NCBI GenBank assembly: GCA_964019155.1 | Contig: OZ025243.1 | Span: 19,445,533-19,509,532 of the forward strand | Origin: Osedax fenrisi | Taxonomy: Eukaryota > Annelida > Polychaeta > Sabellida > Siboglinidae | Direction of reading: 5' to 3' | DNA length: 64,000 nucleotides | Shown: one piece after another, positions 22,280 to 42,271 of the stretch | Layout: each line of letters opens with the position of its first letter | How positions within the stretch are numbered: the first letter of the stretch is position 1 | Translations under genes and position numbers: made by a program | Notes under the pieces: generated by a model | Databases searched by the model: none | Told to the model about the DNA's origin: nothing | What the model saw: the letters and a program-made list of their open reading frames with translations, nothing else

Positions 22280-22986
22280 TGCGTAGGATTATCGTCCCTT
22301 TGCTTTCCACAGGAATACATAGTTTCCGAAGGCATCTCGTCGTTTGGCTCGTCTCTCTATATTTAAGAATGGCTCACCGCACTGTTCCCTTATGCCATCA
22401 GACCATCTTTTTGGCGGGCGTCCTCTTGGTCTCTTTTTGTTGAAATCTAGCTTGTAGCTGGAATTTAGTGTTGACGTATTCCTGACAACATGACCAAACC
22501 AGCGAAGTCTTCTTTTAAGAACGATGTCTTCTATCGTCTCGCTTATGTTTAGTTTCTTTCGTATCATGGTGTTTCTGAGTCTGTCAGACCTAGTAATCCG
22601 GAGTATAGCTCTAAGGCATTTCATTTCAAACACTAGTAGCGCATCTATTTATTTTCGTCTTGTAGTCCATGACTCTGAACCGTATGTGGCAATCGGCAGA
22701 ATTAGTGCTCCGTAGAGTCTAGTTTTAAGATGTATTGATACGTCTTTTGATGACCATATTGTTCTCAGTCGACCGAAAGCTTGTGATGCAATTGATATTC
22801 GGTGTTGAACATCTGAGGAGCAGTCTGGAACAAGACTACCCAGAAATTTGAACTTGGAAACTTTGGGAACCACGTTGTTATCGATTTCAATTTCAGCATT
22901 GCTATCTGGTGTCATTATTGCGCATTTAAGAGGATTTATCTTCAAACCCCATTTTGACAAGCTTGTTCAAGTTCCAATGTAGATAG
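22280..22986 (-). pseudogene. RTE-type LINE, C-terminal part (left of the LTR element)
   Basis: The minus strand gives KINPLKCAIMTPDS, FKFLGSLVPDCSSDVQHRIS, YGSESWTTRRK, a single in-frame stop (TAA at 22649), then FEMKCLRAILRI, LRWFGHVV and RPRGRPPKRWSDGIRE. These are the post-RT blocks of RTE-clade LINEs. Near 22947 this copy has one T fewer than the copy at 28184, a frame break. 22724-22986 is repeated at 27957-28219. Confidence 0.85.
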
Positions 22987-23170
22987 TGTAAAATCCTTTT
23001 CTTACCTTTAAATTGAACCTCTAGAAATAGGTCACTTCAATTTATAGATAGTTAACTAAATCATAATAGTTCTAAATCTATTAAAATAACTTCATTTACT
23101 ATACTAATATATACACTCAAGATCCTAGGTAAAAGGTAAGCCACTTAGTTATTAATCAGCTAACGTTATA
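22987..23170 (+). repeat. 5' LTR of Ty3/gypsy element
   Basis: 184 bp starting TGTAAAATCC and ending AACGTTATA, matching 27768-27951 at 182 of 184 positions by eye. It is followed at once by tggtgacagcgtc, the position of a tRNA primer-binding site. Two differences imply a recent insertion. Confidence 0.92.
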
Positions 23171-23676
23171 TGGTGACAGCGTCAATTAAAATTACATATT
23201 ATATAGTTAATTTAATGATTAATAATCTCAAAAATTAATAGAAACGTCATTTTAACTATATTAGGTACCTGGGGGGAAAAAAAAAAGCATTCAATTAAAT
23301 TTGTTTACAATTTTTTTTTAAAAAGATTAAATTTTATGGAAATAAATTAATTAATGATATATGATATATATATAAATAATTTATTTAATACATAGAATAA
23401 TTGAGTATAGTATATAATCATTTTAGCATGTTATATGAATTTAAAAAAATATAAAAATTGATTTGTTTATTTTTATATTATAAGTATAGATAGGTATATA
23501 TATATGTCTACATTTTCATATTTATAAAATTCATTTAACATATGTGATTGAAATATTGTTATTTTTATAATTTTTTATTACGTATTATTATTATTTATTA
23601 CTATTATTATTATTATTATTAATATTGTTGTTGTTATTATTGGTTAATATTTTATTAATTGTATAAGTTAAATAAA

Positions 23677-25027
23677 ATGGCACAATTACCAGTTCCAGAA
23701 CAATTAGATATGGAAGCAACTGACATATCTATTCGATGGCCTATATGGAAGAAAAAATGGGAACACTACTATGCTGCTACCGAATTAGAAAAAAAGAATG
23801 GAAGTACACAAGTGTCTATATTACTTACTATATTAGGCGAATCAGCACAGAAAATATACTAAAATTTCACATTCGATAAAGAAGACGAGAAAAAAGACAT
23901 AAAAAATATATTGAAAAAATGTAATGAATATGTAGAACCTCAAATAAACCAAATATTCGAAAGATGTATGTTCTACAGCAGATATCAACAAGAACATGAA
24001 TCATTTGAGAGGTACGTAAATGATATAAAGACAATGAGCAAGCGATGTGATTTTACGAATATAACAGTCGATGAGATAATAAGGGATAAAATAATAAACG
24101 GAATGCGAAATAATAATTTACGGAAAAGTTTGATAACAAGAAGTAATCTAACATGTGAAATGCTCATAAATATATGCAGAGCAGAGGACATATCTCAGGA
24201 GCAAAGTACAACCTTGAAAACCAAAGAAACAATAAATTACATAAATAGCAAACCGAAGAAACAATATCAAGAAAAAAGAAAAGAATTAAAATGTCGATAC
24301 TGTGGAGGAATACATCAATTTAAGAAAGAATTGTGTCCAGCATATGGAAAAACATGTGCGAAATACAACAGAATGAACCATTACAGATCAATATGTAAAG
24401 CAAGTGAAAAAAACGAAAGAGTGCAGAATGTGTTCAGTGTATACAAAGTAAATGATGTAAGAACAGTGGATACACTACCGAAGTGCGAAACTGTTACCCT
24501 TAAAACGCAGTGGGGATCATTAATCAAATTCCAAATATATAATGGAGCATCAGTAAACTTGATTCCATTATCAGTATATGAATTAGCAAGTAAAGATTTT
24601 CAGCACAGAAAAATTAAAAAGTCTGATACAACAGAAATAACAGCATTTGGTGGTACAAGATGGAAAATCAAAGGAGAAGTCATAATAAGAGTACAAAGAA
24701 GAAACAAAGAATGTTTGATACGATTAAAGATAGCAGATGGAGATCAATTCCATTCCATACTCGGAAGATCAGCAAGTGTTGAGTTAGGATGCATCAAGAT
24801 CTTAGATAATGATGAGAAATACGAGCAAGTGAATCAGATTCAAAACACACTTGACTTGAAAATACTCATGACAAAATATCCAGAAGTATTTGATGGTCAA
24901 GTAGGAAAATTAGAAGGGAAATATACAATAAAGATCAATGACAAAGCAGTACCAGTTAAACATGCGCAGCGAACAGTTTCGGTGCCATTAAGAGAGAGAG
25001 TAAGACAAAAGTTGAAAGAATTAGAAA
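23677..25027 (+). pseudogene. gag-protease region of Ty3/gypsy element
   Basis: Begins at the first ATG after the leader (MAQLPVPEQLDM). A TAA at 23860-23862 interrupts it after 61 codons; the same frame resumes immediately. The C-terminal part has a zinc-knuckle region (CRYCGGIHQF...LCPAYGKTC) and a second Cys cluster (AKYNRMNHYRSIC). The retropepsin core is recognisable (GASVNLIP), but the residue expected to be the catalytic Asp is Tyr and the next is Asn. So the protease is dead in this copy. The frame is lost at the A-rich run at 25025-25032. Confidence 0.85.
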
Positions 25028-27532
25028 AAAAACAAAATTATACAAAAAGTAAACGAACCATCGGAATGGATCTCTTCGATGGTCGTGAAGATAAAAAAAT
25101 CCGGAGATATTTGAATTTGTCTAGATCCGAAAGATCTAAACAAAGAAATATGCAGGGAACATTATCCACTACCAGTCATAGAAGAGATCGCAACCAGGCT
25201 GAGTAACGCAAAAGTGTTTTCAATTTTTGACGTACAAAATGGATTTTGGCATGTAGAATTGGATACAAAATCATCAATGTTAACTACATTCAATACTCCA
25301 TTCGGAATATATCGATGGAATAGGCTTCCATTTGGAATTTCATCAGCACCTGAAGTATTTCAACGGAAAATGCATGAGATATCAGAAGGGTTAGATGGAG
25401 TAGAAGTTGTAGCGGATGATTTCCTTATCATAGGATTTGGGAAAACAGAAGAAGAAGGATTGGAAAATCATGACAAGAATTTGATAAAATTTCTACAACG
25501 ATGCAGAGATAAATCACTACATCTTAATGCAGAAAAAGTTCAGTTGAGAAAAAAAGAAATTAATTTCATTGGACATATAGCTACTGTAGATGGTATTAAA
25601 GTAGGGGAAGGAAAAATCGAAGCAATACAAAAAATGCAGGCACCAACTGATCTTACTGGAGTAAAACGTATACTCGGTATGTGTCAGTATCTAACTAAAT
25701 TTTTACCAAATTTTAGTGATAAGACAGTAGCATTGCGTAAATTAACAGAGAAGAGACAACCCTGGCAGTGGACGAGAGTCGAAGAGGAAGAATTTAAAAT
25801 AATAAAGGAAGCAATTACTAAAACACCGGTATTAAGATATTATGATGTAGATAAAGTGACTACCATACAGTGTGATGCATCTAAAGATGGACTAGGAGGG
25901 GTTTTACTGCAAGGAGATCAACCAATCGCATACATCTCAAGAGCTTTAATGAAAACTGAAACGAGATATGCACAAATAGAGAAGGAACTACTTGCAATAG
26001 TATTTTCATGCAAGAAATTTCACACCTATATCTATGGAAAAGAAAAAATAAAAGTAGACAGTGATCATAAACCTCTAGATAGGATATTTAATAAAGAACT
26101 TAATGACATTTCACTCAGAATGCAGAGAATGAGACTAAAGTTACAAAGATATGATCTAGAAGTCAGATATAGACCAGGAAAAGAACTATTACTAGCAGAT
26201 GCTTTGAGTAGAAACTATATGCCGTATGAAGAACATGTAAATATATGTACAACGGAAAGAGAAACAATGGCTAGACTCGCCATCTCAGATGAAAGAATGA
26301 AACGATTCATAAAAGAAACAAATGAAGATGATATCTTGAAGAAATTAAAAATACAAACCCAAACAGGATGGGGTACAAAGACAGAAGATAATCCCGAACT
26401 AGGAAAATACTACTCAATGCGAGATGATATAACAGTAATAGATGAGTTACTTTATAAGGACAATAGATTGATAGTACCAACAACACTGAGAGAAGAATTC
26501 ATGTCACTGGCACACCAATCTCATGGTGGAATTTGTGCATGTCTAAGAAGAATGAGAGAATCAGTATACTGGCCGGGAATGACAACTCAGATGAAACATA
26601 AAGTAAAGAATTGCGAGATATGCATGAAATATCAAGAAAATAAGGTAATTAACGATCCATTAATGTCTCATGATACAGGGACAACACCATGGTCAAATAT
26701 AGGAGTAGATATATGTTATTTTGATAATAGAACTCTATTAGTCACTTCAGATTACTACTCAAATTACATAACTGTACGAAGATTACGCAACCAAGGAACG
26801 GATGACGTAATCAATGAACTTTTAGGAATATTTTCTACACATGGATTACCTGAAAATATAGTTTGTGACAATGGTCCACAATTCAGGGAAAAATTCTTAA
26901 AATTTACAAAAGATCATGACATAAATCTAGTTACATCAAGCCCGTATTTACCGCAAAGCAATGGCAAAGCAGAAAATGCGGTGAAGACGATTAAAAGAAT
27001 TTTTAAGAAATGTAGGGATAATAAGATATCTGAGCAACTAGCGATATTAAATTACAATAACACACCAACAGAAGGCATAGAACTAAGTCCATCACAACGA
27101 TTATTCGGTAGAAGATGTAGAACTTTGCTACCATTAACAGAGGAAATGTTGAAAGCTAGACATAAAACAGACGAAGAAAGAGAGAAACAGAGTAAAACGA
27201 AAATTAAACAGGCATATTACTATAATACAGAGCTAAATCCATCACCAATATACAAGGAGGGAGATGTAGTACGTATAAAGAAACCAAGGGAAGAATTCTG
27301 GACAAAAGGAAAATGCCTCAAAGAAGTTAAACCAAGATCATTTGAAATAGAAATCAAAGATAAAGTATACCGTAGAAACTCGCGTGACATAAGAATGGAA
27401 ACTCAGTCCGAAGTTGAGCCTACAACAGATATAATTACAAAAGAAGTAGCGGAAGCACCATCAAGTATGGAACCACTAAGAAGGTCATCAAGAATGAAAA
27501 AGAAACCTTCTAGGTTCCTATGTGAGATGTAA
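25028..27532 (+). pseudogene. pol region of Ty3/gypsy element: RT, RNase H, integrase
   Basis: In the +1 frame relative to gag. A TGA at 25112-25114 cuts the first part; from 25214 a 772-codon frame is open to the TAA at 27530. Reverse transcriptase: FDVQNGFWHVEL, LPFGISSAPEVFQ and the VADD active site near residue 68. RNase H: QCDASKDGLGGVL and VDSDHKPL. Integrase: an HHCC zinc site (HQSHGG...CEICMKYQ) and DDE residues in GVDICYF, CDNGPQF and GKAENAVK. The C-terminus is basic (RRSSRMKKKPSRF), with no chromodomain. Motifs are intact from RT palm onward. Confidence 0.9.
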
Positions 27533-27767
27533 GAAAACATTCTCACAATAATTGTACATATTATATTAGCATCGTTATTTTTTTAGTTAATTATTCATTT
27601 ACTTTATTATATTATATATATATATATTATTAAGAACTAGGTTAATGACGTTTCTATTCAAATTTCTCACATTTTGTGATATACTAACTAATATTATTAT
27701 ACATAAATAACAAATCACCATATAACATAGCAAAAGATTAAGTGGTGATTCCTTAAAGAAAGGGAGA

Positions 27768-27951
27768 TGTAAAATCATTTTCTTACCTTTAAATTGAACC
27801 TCTAGAAATAGGTCACTTCAATTTATAGATAGTTAACTAAATCATAATAGTTCTAAATCTATTCAAATAACTTCATTTACTATACTAATATATACACTCA
27901 AGATCCTAGGTAAAAGGTAAGCCACTTAGTTATTAATCAGCTAACGTTATA
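27768..27951 (+). repeat. 3' LTR of Ty3/gypsy element
   Basis: 184 bp, two differences from the 5' LTR (cattttc for ccttttc, tattcaaa for tattaaaa). A polypurine tract precedes it. Five bases (atata) separate it from the repeated LINE segment. Confidence 0.92.
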
Positions 27952-27956
27952 ATATA

Positions 27957-28750
27957 TAAGATGTATTGATACGTATTTTGATGACCATATCGTTCTCAGT
28001 CGACCGAAAGCTTGTGATGCAATTGATATTCGGTGTTGAACATCTGAGGAGCAGTCTGGAACAAGACTACCCAGAAATTTGAACTTGGAAACTTTGGGAA
28101 CCACGTTGTTATCGATTTCAATTTCAGCATTGCTATCTGGTGTCATTATTGCGCATTTAAGAGGATTTATCTTCAAACCCCATTTTTGACAAGCTTGTTC
28201 AAGTTCCAATGTAGATAGTTGCAGTGTTTCGAATACAGCAGATATGAGTGTCGTATCGTCTGCGTATCTGATATCAACAGACATATTTTCGTTTAATTGA
28301 AAGTCACGGTTCAAACTTTTAACACCCTTCATTACATATTCCAGGAATATGTTGAATAAACTTGGTGATATAATATAGCCTTGTCTCACGCCAATATTAA
28401 TTGGGAACCAGTCCGATAGTTCTCCTCCAGCTATTATGGAGCATACCGTTTTATCATATATATGTTTGATTATCTCGACAAATTTATTTGGGATACCTAT
28501 CTTTAGCAGCATCTTCCAAAGTGCCTCTATCCAAATAGTGTCAAATGCTGCTTTAAAGTCAATAAAGTGGAAATGGAGCGGTATTTGGTGCTCTTTTGCT
28601 TTCTCGATCAACTGCCATATAAATATTGCATCCGTGGTTCCTCTACCAGGCCTAAAACCGAATTGAGTGTCACTCATTGATGATTCAATTATGTGCGAGC
28701 ATCTGTTCATCAATATTTTGCAGAATATTTTACCTGGTATTGGTAAAATT
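27957..28750 (-). pseudogene. RTE-type LINE, reverse transcriptase part (right of the LTR element)
   Basis: The minus strand is open from about 28713 to 27957: TQFGFRPGRGTTDAIF, FIDFKAAFDTIW, GVRQGYIISPSLFN and YADDTTLIS are the RT motifs in order, followed by KINPLKCAIMTPDS and the LGSLVPDCSSD block. It is truncated at the 5' end near 28750. The last 263 bp duplicate the left piece, so left and right pieces overlap instead of abutting. Confidence 0.9.
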
Positions 28751-29468
28751 GTAGTCTATAACATTACAATTAATATTTTTTAATTCATTTTGTCTTAAAT
28801 GGAGCGTCGTTATTTATTTATAAATATACATTAATTTATAAATTAATGATCTCAAAATGGTTACATTTATATTTTATTTACATTTCTTATATTTTTTATT
28901 AATTTTAGGTTATCAGTGAAGTCAAAAAGAGTTCAATATTTAGTATACGATATGGTATGTGGTATATGGTATATCCAATATTGGATGAATCCGTCGATGT
29001 AACTCACATGTCACAATTTATGGTATTCGTACGTTACATAGTAAACACATCTATATAAGAAGAGTTACGTTTCTGTGAACCAATTACAACGACAACTAAA
29101 GAGAGGATATATTTGATATATTAAATTCATTTTATATTTCTAACGATGTAGAATGGATTAACTTAATTTCGATGAGTACTGAGTCAGTACTATTTAGAAA
29201 ACACTATTTAATTAATAGACAAGCATCATAATTATATAACATCATGAGTTATTCCAGAATAGTTATCAACAAATTTAAAAACAGTAATAAAAACATTGAA
29301 TTACATTAAGTCGAGTTATTTGAGAAATATACTATTCACAAAATGTGTGAATAAATGGACTCAGACTTTGACAACTTATTATATTATACACAGATTCTAT
29401 AGGATATGTGGATATCAAAATTTAAAGTTGTAAAAATAGTTTGATCTCTTATTCCTATTATTCCTATG

Positions 29469-29553
29469 TCATCCTTAAATGGTGTATCCAATTACAAGTA
29501 TTTCCGGAAATTTTCCGGAAATACTTGTAGTAGGATACCCCATTTAAGGATGA
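29469..29553. mobile_element. 85-bp palindrome (TTTCCGGAAA family)
   Basis: tcatccttaaatggtgtatc pairs with gataccccatttaaggatga, and acaagtatttccgg pairs with ccggaaatacttgt, with almost no loop. The same acttgtagtgggatacccc phrase ends a related element at 40117-40372. A miniature foldback family is likely. Confidence 0.65.
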
Positions 29554-29559
29554 CATTTT

Positions 29560-30360
29560 TTTTCTTCGAGAACATAATAGGATTGAACTAGCAATGAAAT
29601 TGGAAGAAAATAAGTTCATATTGGAATTTTCATATATTGTTGACATGTTTGATTTATTTTAATACAATGAACACTTCTTTACAAAGTAATATATATTTAT
29701 ATATAATCTGATACAATATTTAAATTATTTATCTAGGAATAACTAAATATTTGCATGAATTATTATCTCAGATTCATAGATTTATTGGAAAATTGGATAA
29801 CTGGTATCGTAAGACTTTAAACAAGATATTCGCAATGTTCCATACGTATACTTAATATGTTGAATCTTCTAATAAAATTTCGAAAACAGAAATACAAGAC
29901 AATATAGAATTACAACGCATTTAATTAATCTTTCAGATGAATTAAAAATGTGTATTCCAGAAATTGACAATCATCTTTATAATATAACACTTCATCCCTT
30001 TTATGCTGATATAAAATATATCGATGAATATAACCTATATATTCTATATAACAAATTGAACTCATAATGATGCAACATGATATTAGTGTAAAGAACGAAT
30101 TTGAAACAAAGGACCTATTTTTTTTAGGATATAATTATTGGTTCCTGTGAAAATATCCTATCAACAATTATTTAATTTAATGAGTAAATATATTTTACAT
30201 TTGCAAGGATATATCTATGTAAAGAGCCTTTTCAGATTTATTAAATTTGAAAAATAAAAAAAGAAATAAATTAGAAGTCGAACCAGAGCTGAGGTGCACC
30301 CTATCATAAATCAGTCAGATATTTATAAATTAGTATCAAGAATGCAAATACACAATATTT
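29560..30360 (+). pseudogene. hAT (ZBED5/FAM200-like) transposase remnant
   Basis: Plus-strand fragments in broken frames: IELAMKLEENKFILEF, FIGKLDNWYRKTLNKIFAMF, NLSDELKMCIPEI and, near 30205-30355, YLCKEPF...KKRNKLEVEPELR and DIYKLVSRMQIH. These follow the C-terminal part of ZBED5/FAM200-type hAT transposases, ending in the dimerisation region. Several stops and frame changes. Confidence 0.7.
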
Positions 30361-30829
30361 AAAAAAAATATATTACATATTATATATATTTATAATACAT
30401 TTATTTTAAAAAGTTAACTCATTTTTTTAAATATTTTATTTAAAAAAAGTATACTTAGGGGCCTTTTATATAAAAAAAAACATAAAAATGGGTCGCCGAA
30501 GAAAAAAGTCCTGGAACCACTGGACTAGATGTATATGTATAGAAAACCTAGGTGTATATTTACTGTAGATTAGATCACCTGTTACGTATTCAATCAGTAT
30601 GCTGGATGTTGGTAGTAGTACACTATGTTAATGCATGTAATAGTATGTGTGTGTATGTGTGTGTATGTGCGTGTGTATGTGTATGCTCTCGCGCGTGTTT
30701 ATATATATATATATATACCTATATATCCATTTCATCTTATATGCGAGATTATTTCATTTCATTGTCTTAGGAGAAGTGCAGATGTGTATGTTTATATATG
30801 TGCACGTAATACACATGTTTATAATATAA

Positions 30830-30864
<35 letters not shown>

Positions 30865-31112
30865 ATAATAATCAGAGTTTAGGCATTAGCCTGGATGAAC
30901 GAAAAAGCAGAGATTATCAAGTCGTTCACCCAATTTGATTGTTGGGGGAAAAATCATGTATAAATTTAAATAATATTAAATAAAATATTAGATTATAAAA
31001 TAAAATTTCTATCCAGAATATCAGTTACAAAATAGTCATACAAAAATCTACCTAGAATACTTTATATCGATTGCCAATGAAAGTCGATAAAGGTGTATCC
31101 ATTTGGCGATTT

Positions 31113-31160
<48 letters not shown>

Positions 31161-31401
31161 CTTAAGGAACTTACTTTCGCCAAGAGTATATATTTATATA
31201 TTTATATATAAGTATATAAATATATAAATAAATAAATATATTTAATATCTAACGAACAAATTCTACGAATGTGAATTAAATACGTTTATATGTTATATTA
31301 TAAGTTAGCATTAGTTATCGATCGATAACGGTTCGAAACTTCGCGAGATAACTTCGACGAGAAAGGGGCGTGTTTTCGCCATTTTCGGGTGACGTCAGCG
31401 T

Positions 31402-38636
<7,235 letters not shown>

Positions 38637-38847
38637 CTTCAAATAATATTATATTTAGAATCAATGTTATTCATTATATCATATATAATATATAAGCCAT
38701 TTGTATTAGGTTAGTTAACTGTAGCCAGTTAATAATTAACTATTGTGTTTAATGCTGATAAATTTGAATATCGATATATGTGCACTATAGTATGTTATTA
38801 TTCTCTTGGTGTTATCAATTATCATAATTTGACCATTCTAGACAGAT

Positions 38848-38895
<48 letters not shown>

Positions 38896-39472
38896 GAGAA
38901 CATTTCAACTTATGATACAGTTTTATATCGGATTTATTTTCGTTGCATATGTATATGTAGCTATTTATATAAGGTAATGATACAATATGATCTGCATTGA
39001 ACATGGGCTAATAACTATAGTCTACGTATGTATGCAATTACTATATATATTGTATCCTTATTTGGTATTTCTTAACTTTCTCTTTATTATAATTAATTTA
39101 GATGAAAATCACTCCGAAAATCGACCAATCAATATATTGTATATGCTAATGACTAAATATGAATTATAATATTGCACGTGATGCCATCATCGCCATGTGT
39201 ATAGGTTGAAAGATCATATTGTATTTTATAAATATTAGTTTCTTATATATATATTTTTATTAAATTAAAATGCAATCTTTATTATAAAATATCAGTCTAA
39301 ATACGTATTGATTACATAACTATTGCATAATAAGGGCGTACATAATAGCATACGAACTACAGCTATATTAGTAGAAATACGCATTATCTTAATTCACTTA
39401 AAAAAATTGATTAAATTCTAATTATTTAAATATTTTGCCGATATCAAATTACATCTTAACCTATAGCTTAAC

Positions 39473-42132
39473 CAGGGGCGGATACATGGGGGGCTAGGGG
39501 GGCTCTAGCCCCCCATCATGATTGTAAAATATATGATTTTAAAATAGATAATATGGTTAAATCAGCAAAATCTATAATATAAATTATAGGTAGGTTTATA
39601 CATATTTTATTTTAAGTATATTCATTAATTTTAATCTAATCTAAAGACATTGGCACTATTTATAATGAATTAACAATAAAACACACGAAGCAATGTATTT
39701 TCTGCTAAAGAAAATACTCGCACAACAATCCATCAAATATTACGTTTTTAAATCACACAAAGAAAATTGAAATACTCGTACATTTCAAATGAAGTGGTTA
39801 CACACATATTATTGGTTATCCTACAATGAATCTTTAAATGGTCGATTGTATATACCATGTGTTTTTCATTTAAAAATTAATCACAATCAAGTTGGAAAAT
39901 GTGTCATTCGTCCATGATTAAGTTTAAAGATGCGATTTCAGATTTAAGAAAACACGAATCAACTATTTACCACAATAACTCTTTGAAAGAAAATTTTCGT
40001 TTTATTGCAGTGATAGAAAATAAGAAGCATGCTTCTGCAATCAACTATAATGCAAGTCAACAATAACATATCTAAGTACAATTGAATGCAACATAGCAAA
40101 CTTGAAATCAATATTAAGGGTACAATATTCACTATAATTGTATATAAGATTTTCCGGCAACTTACCGGAAATATTGTAACTTTAAAACATTTTTATATCA
40201 AGTTGTAATGGGATATATAGGAGCTCCTATAAAGTTATTATATTTCAGGCAAGTTGCCGGAAAATAAGGAGATTTCCCACTAAAATTGTAGTTAACTTGA
40301 TAGAAAATCGTTTTAAAGTTAAAATATTTTCCGGCAATTTGCCGGAAATACTTGTAGTGGGATACCCCCTTTAGATATAATCATTCTTTATAAAAGACAA
40401 CATATTTCATTACATGGTCATAATGAGTATTCTACTGATCCACATTTTAATTTAGGAAATTTCGATGCACTTCTAAAACTATGTATAAACTATGGAAATT
40501 ATATATTAAAAGAACACTTATTAATGTGTAGTAAAAATGCTATATACACCTCAAAAACAACTCACAACGAATTGATATTTGAATGTGGTGAATATATTAA
40601 AGAACGAATAATTATTCTTCAATTATAATTAATGATATAAAAAAAGCTAAATATGTTAGTGTACTAGCGTATGAAACCACAGGTGTATATAATACTGAAC
40701 AAATGGCTTTAGAAATTATATATTATAATGGTAATTGTATCACAGAAAAGTAATGGTAATTGTATCACAGAAAAGTTTAATTCTTTCATAGGATGTGAAA
40801 ATCTTAGTGGAGAAAGTAAAGCTAACTTGATTATGGATACACTAACTAAAGCTGAATTAAATATTGAAAATGTAAGAGAGTAAGGATACTATGGAGCAGG
40901 AAATATTTCTGGCAAAGTAAAAGGAGCGTCAACTATAATTCTAAACAAGTACTATAAAGCTACATATGTATACTGTAGATCACACGTATTAAATCTATCA
41001 ATAGTAAATGAATGCAAAATGCCATTAATTCAAAATATGATGGGCATATTATTAAAAATCTGCATATTTTTTAAATATTCTGCTAAGAGGCAAGGTTTAT
41101 TAGAAGAAAATATTACACAAATGTGTGTTGAATCTTCTAAAAAGAAATTAGTTAAAGTAAAACGAGATGGGTTGCCAGACATGATTCTTTGCGAGTATTT
41201 ATCGATTTGTATCAAGCAATACTTGAACATTTTTATACATATATGAAGATAAAACATGGAATTCAGAAAGTATAACAAAATCTATGATTAATACACGATT
41301 TATTATGTAATAATTCAATTAATTTCATAGAAAATTTAACAAATGCTCTACAGAGGTCAATAGACGCATATAAGGCAACTCATGATATTCAAAGTGTAAA
41401 GAAAATATATATATTTATATATATTTATAATATACCTATTAAAGTGTTATGTGTTAAAGTGTTATGAATTAGTAAAAGATGATTTACCAAAGATACATTT
41501 AATAAAAAGCGAATTGATTTGCTGGAAGTTAATTGGACAGAGAATGAAGATCTATAGATATAGATATACCTAATACGATAATAATGTTAAGTACTTAAGT
41601 ACTCTTGATAACATGTTGAAATTAACATAATTGAAATTATTAAATAATTTATAATTTATATATATTATTATGTAAACTTTTTCCTAATATCTATAAAATG
41701 CTTTAATTGATGGCTACTACTCCAGTTACCTTGTGTGAAAGTGAACGTTCATTTAACCGATTAAGAATAATAAAGACATATTTACCTTCGACTATGAGTG
41801 AAGATCGACTAATTAGACTTTCTTTATTATATATAGTATATATGTATATTACATAAAGACATAGAGATCGATTGTGATTATATTATTTCCAAATTTGCAT
41901 TACGTAATCCAAGAAGAATGCAATTGATTCATATATTGGATTAATAGTTTGTATTCAATAAAATATAAAAATTATTCTATTTAATTTAATATAGTATTTA
42001 ATTTATATATATATATATACAAACATATTATTCAATTGAATATTAGCATAGTAAATATGTTTTATTTTAAAAATATAGTTTTATTTGAATATCAGCCCCC
42101 CCCCCCTTGAACAATTCCTGTATCCGCCCCTG
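39473..42132 (+). mobile_element. hAT-type transposon with DUF4371-like transposase remnant
   Basis: The ends caggggcggatacatggggg and ...tgtatccgcccctg are inverted repeats, flanked by ttaac on both sides (8 bp is usual for hAT, so the edge has decayed or differs). Plus-strand fragments: a TTF-type start (FQMKWLHTYYWLSYNESLNG), YVSVLAYETTGVYNTEQMAL, GNISGKVKGASTIILNKYYK, YCRSHVLNLSIVN, and at 41735-41830 the dimerisation block ESERSFNRLRIIKTYLPSTM. Many stops. Internal foldback at 40117-40372. Confidence 0.85.
40117..40372. mobile_element. Foldback element with repeated CCGGCAA hairpins
   Basis: Three small hairpins of the form ttccggcaacttaccggaaa, caggcaagttgccggaaa and ttccggcaatttgccggaaa within 230 bp, ending acttgtagtgggatacccc like the 85-bp palindrome at 29469-29553. 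It appears inserted in the hAT element. Confidence 0.5.
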
Positions 42133-42214
42133 TTAACCTATAGGTAACCCATACCTACCACCGCGTATAGAATAAGCGCAAAATAATACAGCCGGCTTTT
42201 AATACATGTATATG

Positions 42215-42271
<57 letters not shown>

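Larger units (their letters stand above)
22987..27951 (+). mobile_element. Ty3/gypsy LTR retrotransposon, inactive
   Basis: 4,965 bp with two LTRs, a primer-binding site at 23171, gag-protease-RT-RNase H-integrase order and a polypurine tract (aaagaaagggaga) directly before the 3' LTR. The order RT before integrase identifies Ty3/gypsy. Breaks: a nonsense codon in gag, loss of the protease active-site residue, a frame change at an A8 run near 25025, and a nonsense codon at 25112. No envelope gene is seen. It lies inside the RTE LINE and has no ordinary short target duplication. Confidence 0.93.
22175..30522 (+). mobile_element. hAT transposon with nested insertions
   Basis: The left end cagtggtacccaaactgggg and right end ...ctggaaccactg are degraded inverted repeats of the hAT kind. 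They are flanked by a perfect 8-bp direct repeat gactagat at 22167-22174 and 30523-30530, the hAT signature. The 8.3 kb between include transposase remnants near the right end (29560-30360), a LINE and a Ty3/gypsy element. The 8-bp repeat is intact although the coding region is not. Confidence 0.9.

Noticed and set aside
25021..25035. Programmed -1 ribosomal frameshift at A AAA AAC
   Set aside because: The gag frame does not read the heptamer in the needed register, and the required change is +1. Other inactivating mutations are present.
39473..42132. piggyBac or Kolobok (TTAA target) element
   Set aside because: TTAA does occur at both borders, but the left edge needs an extra C and the coding remnants are of hAT type (ESERSFNRLR block).
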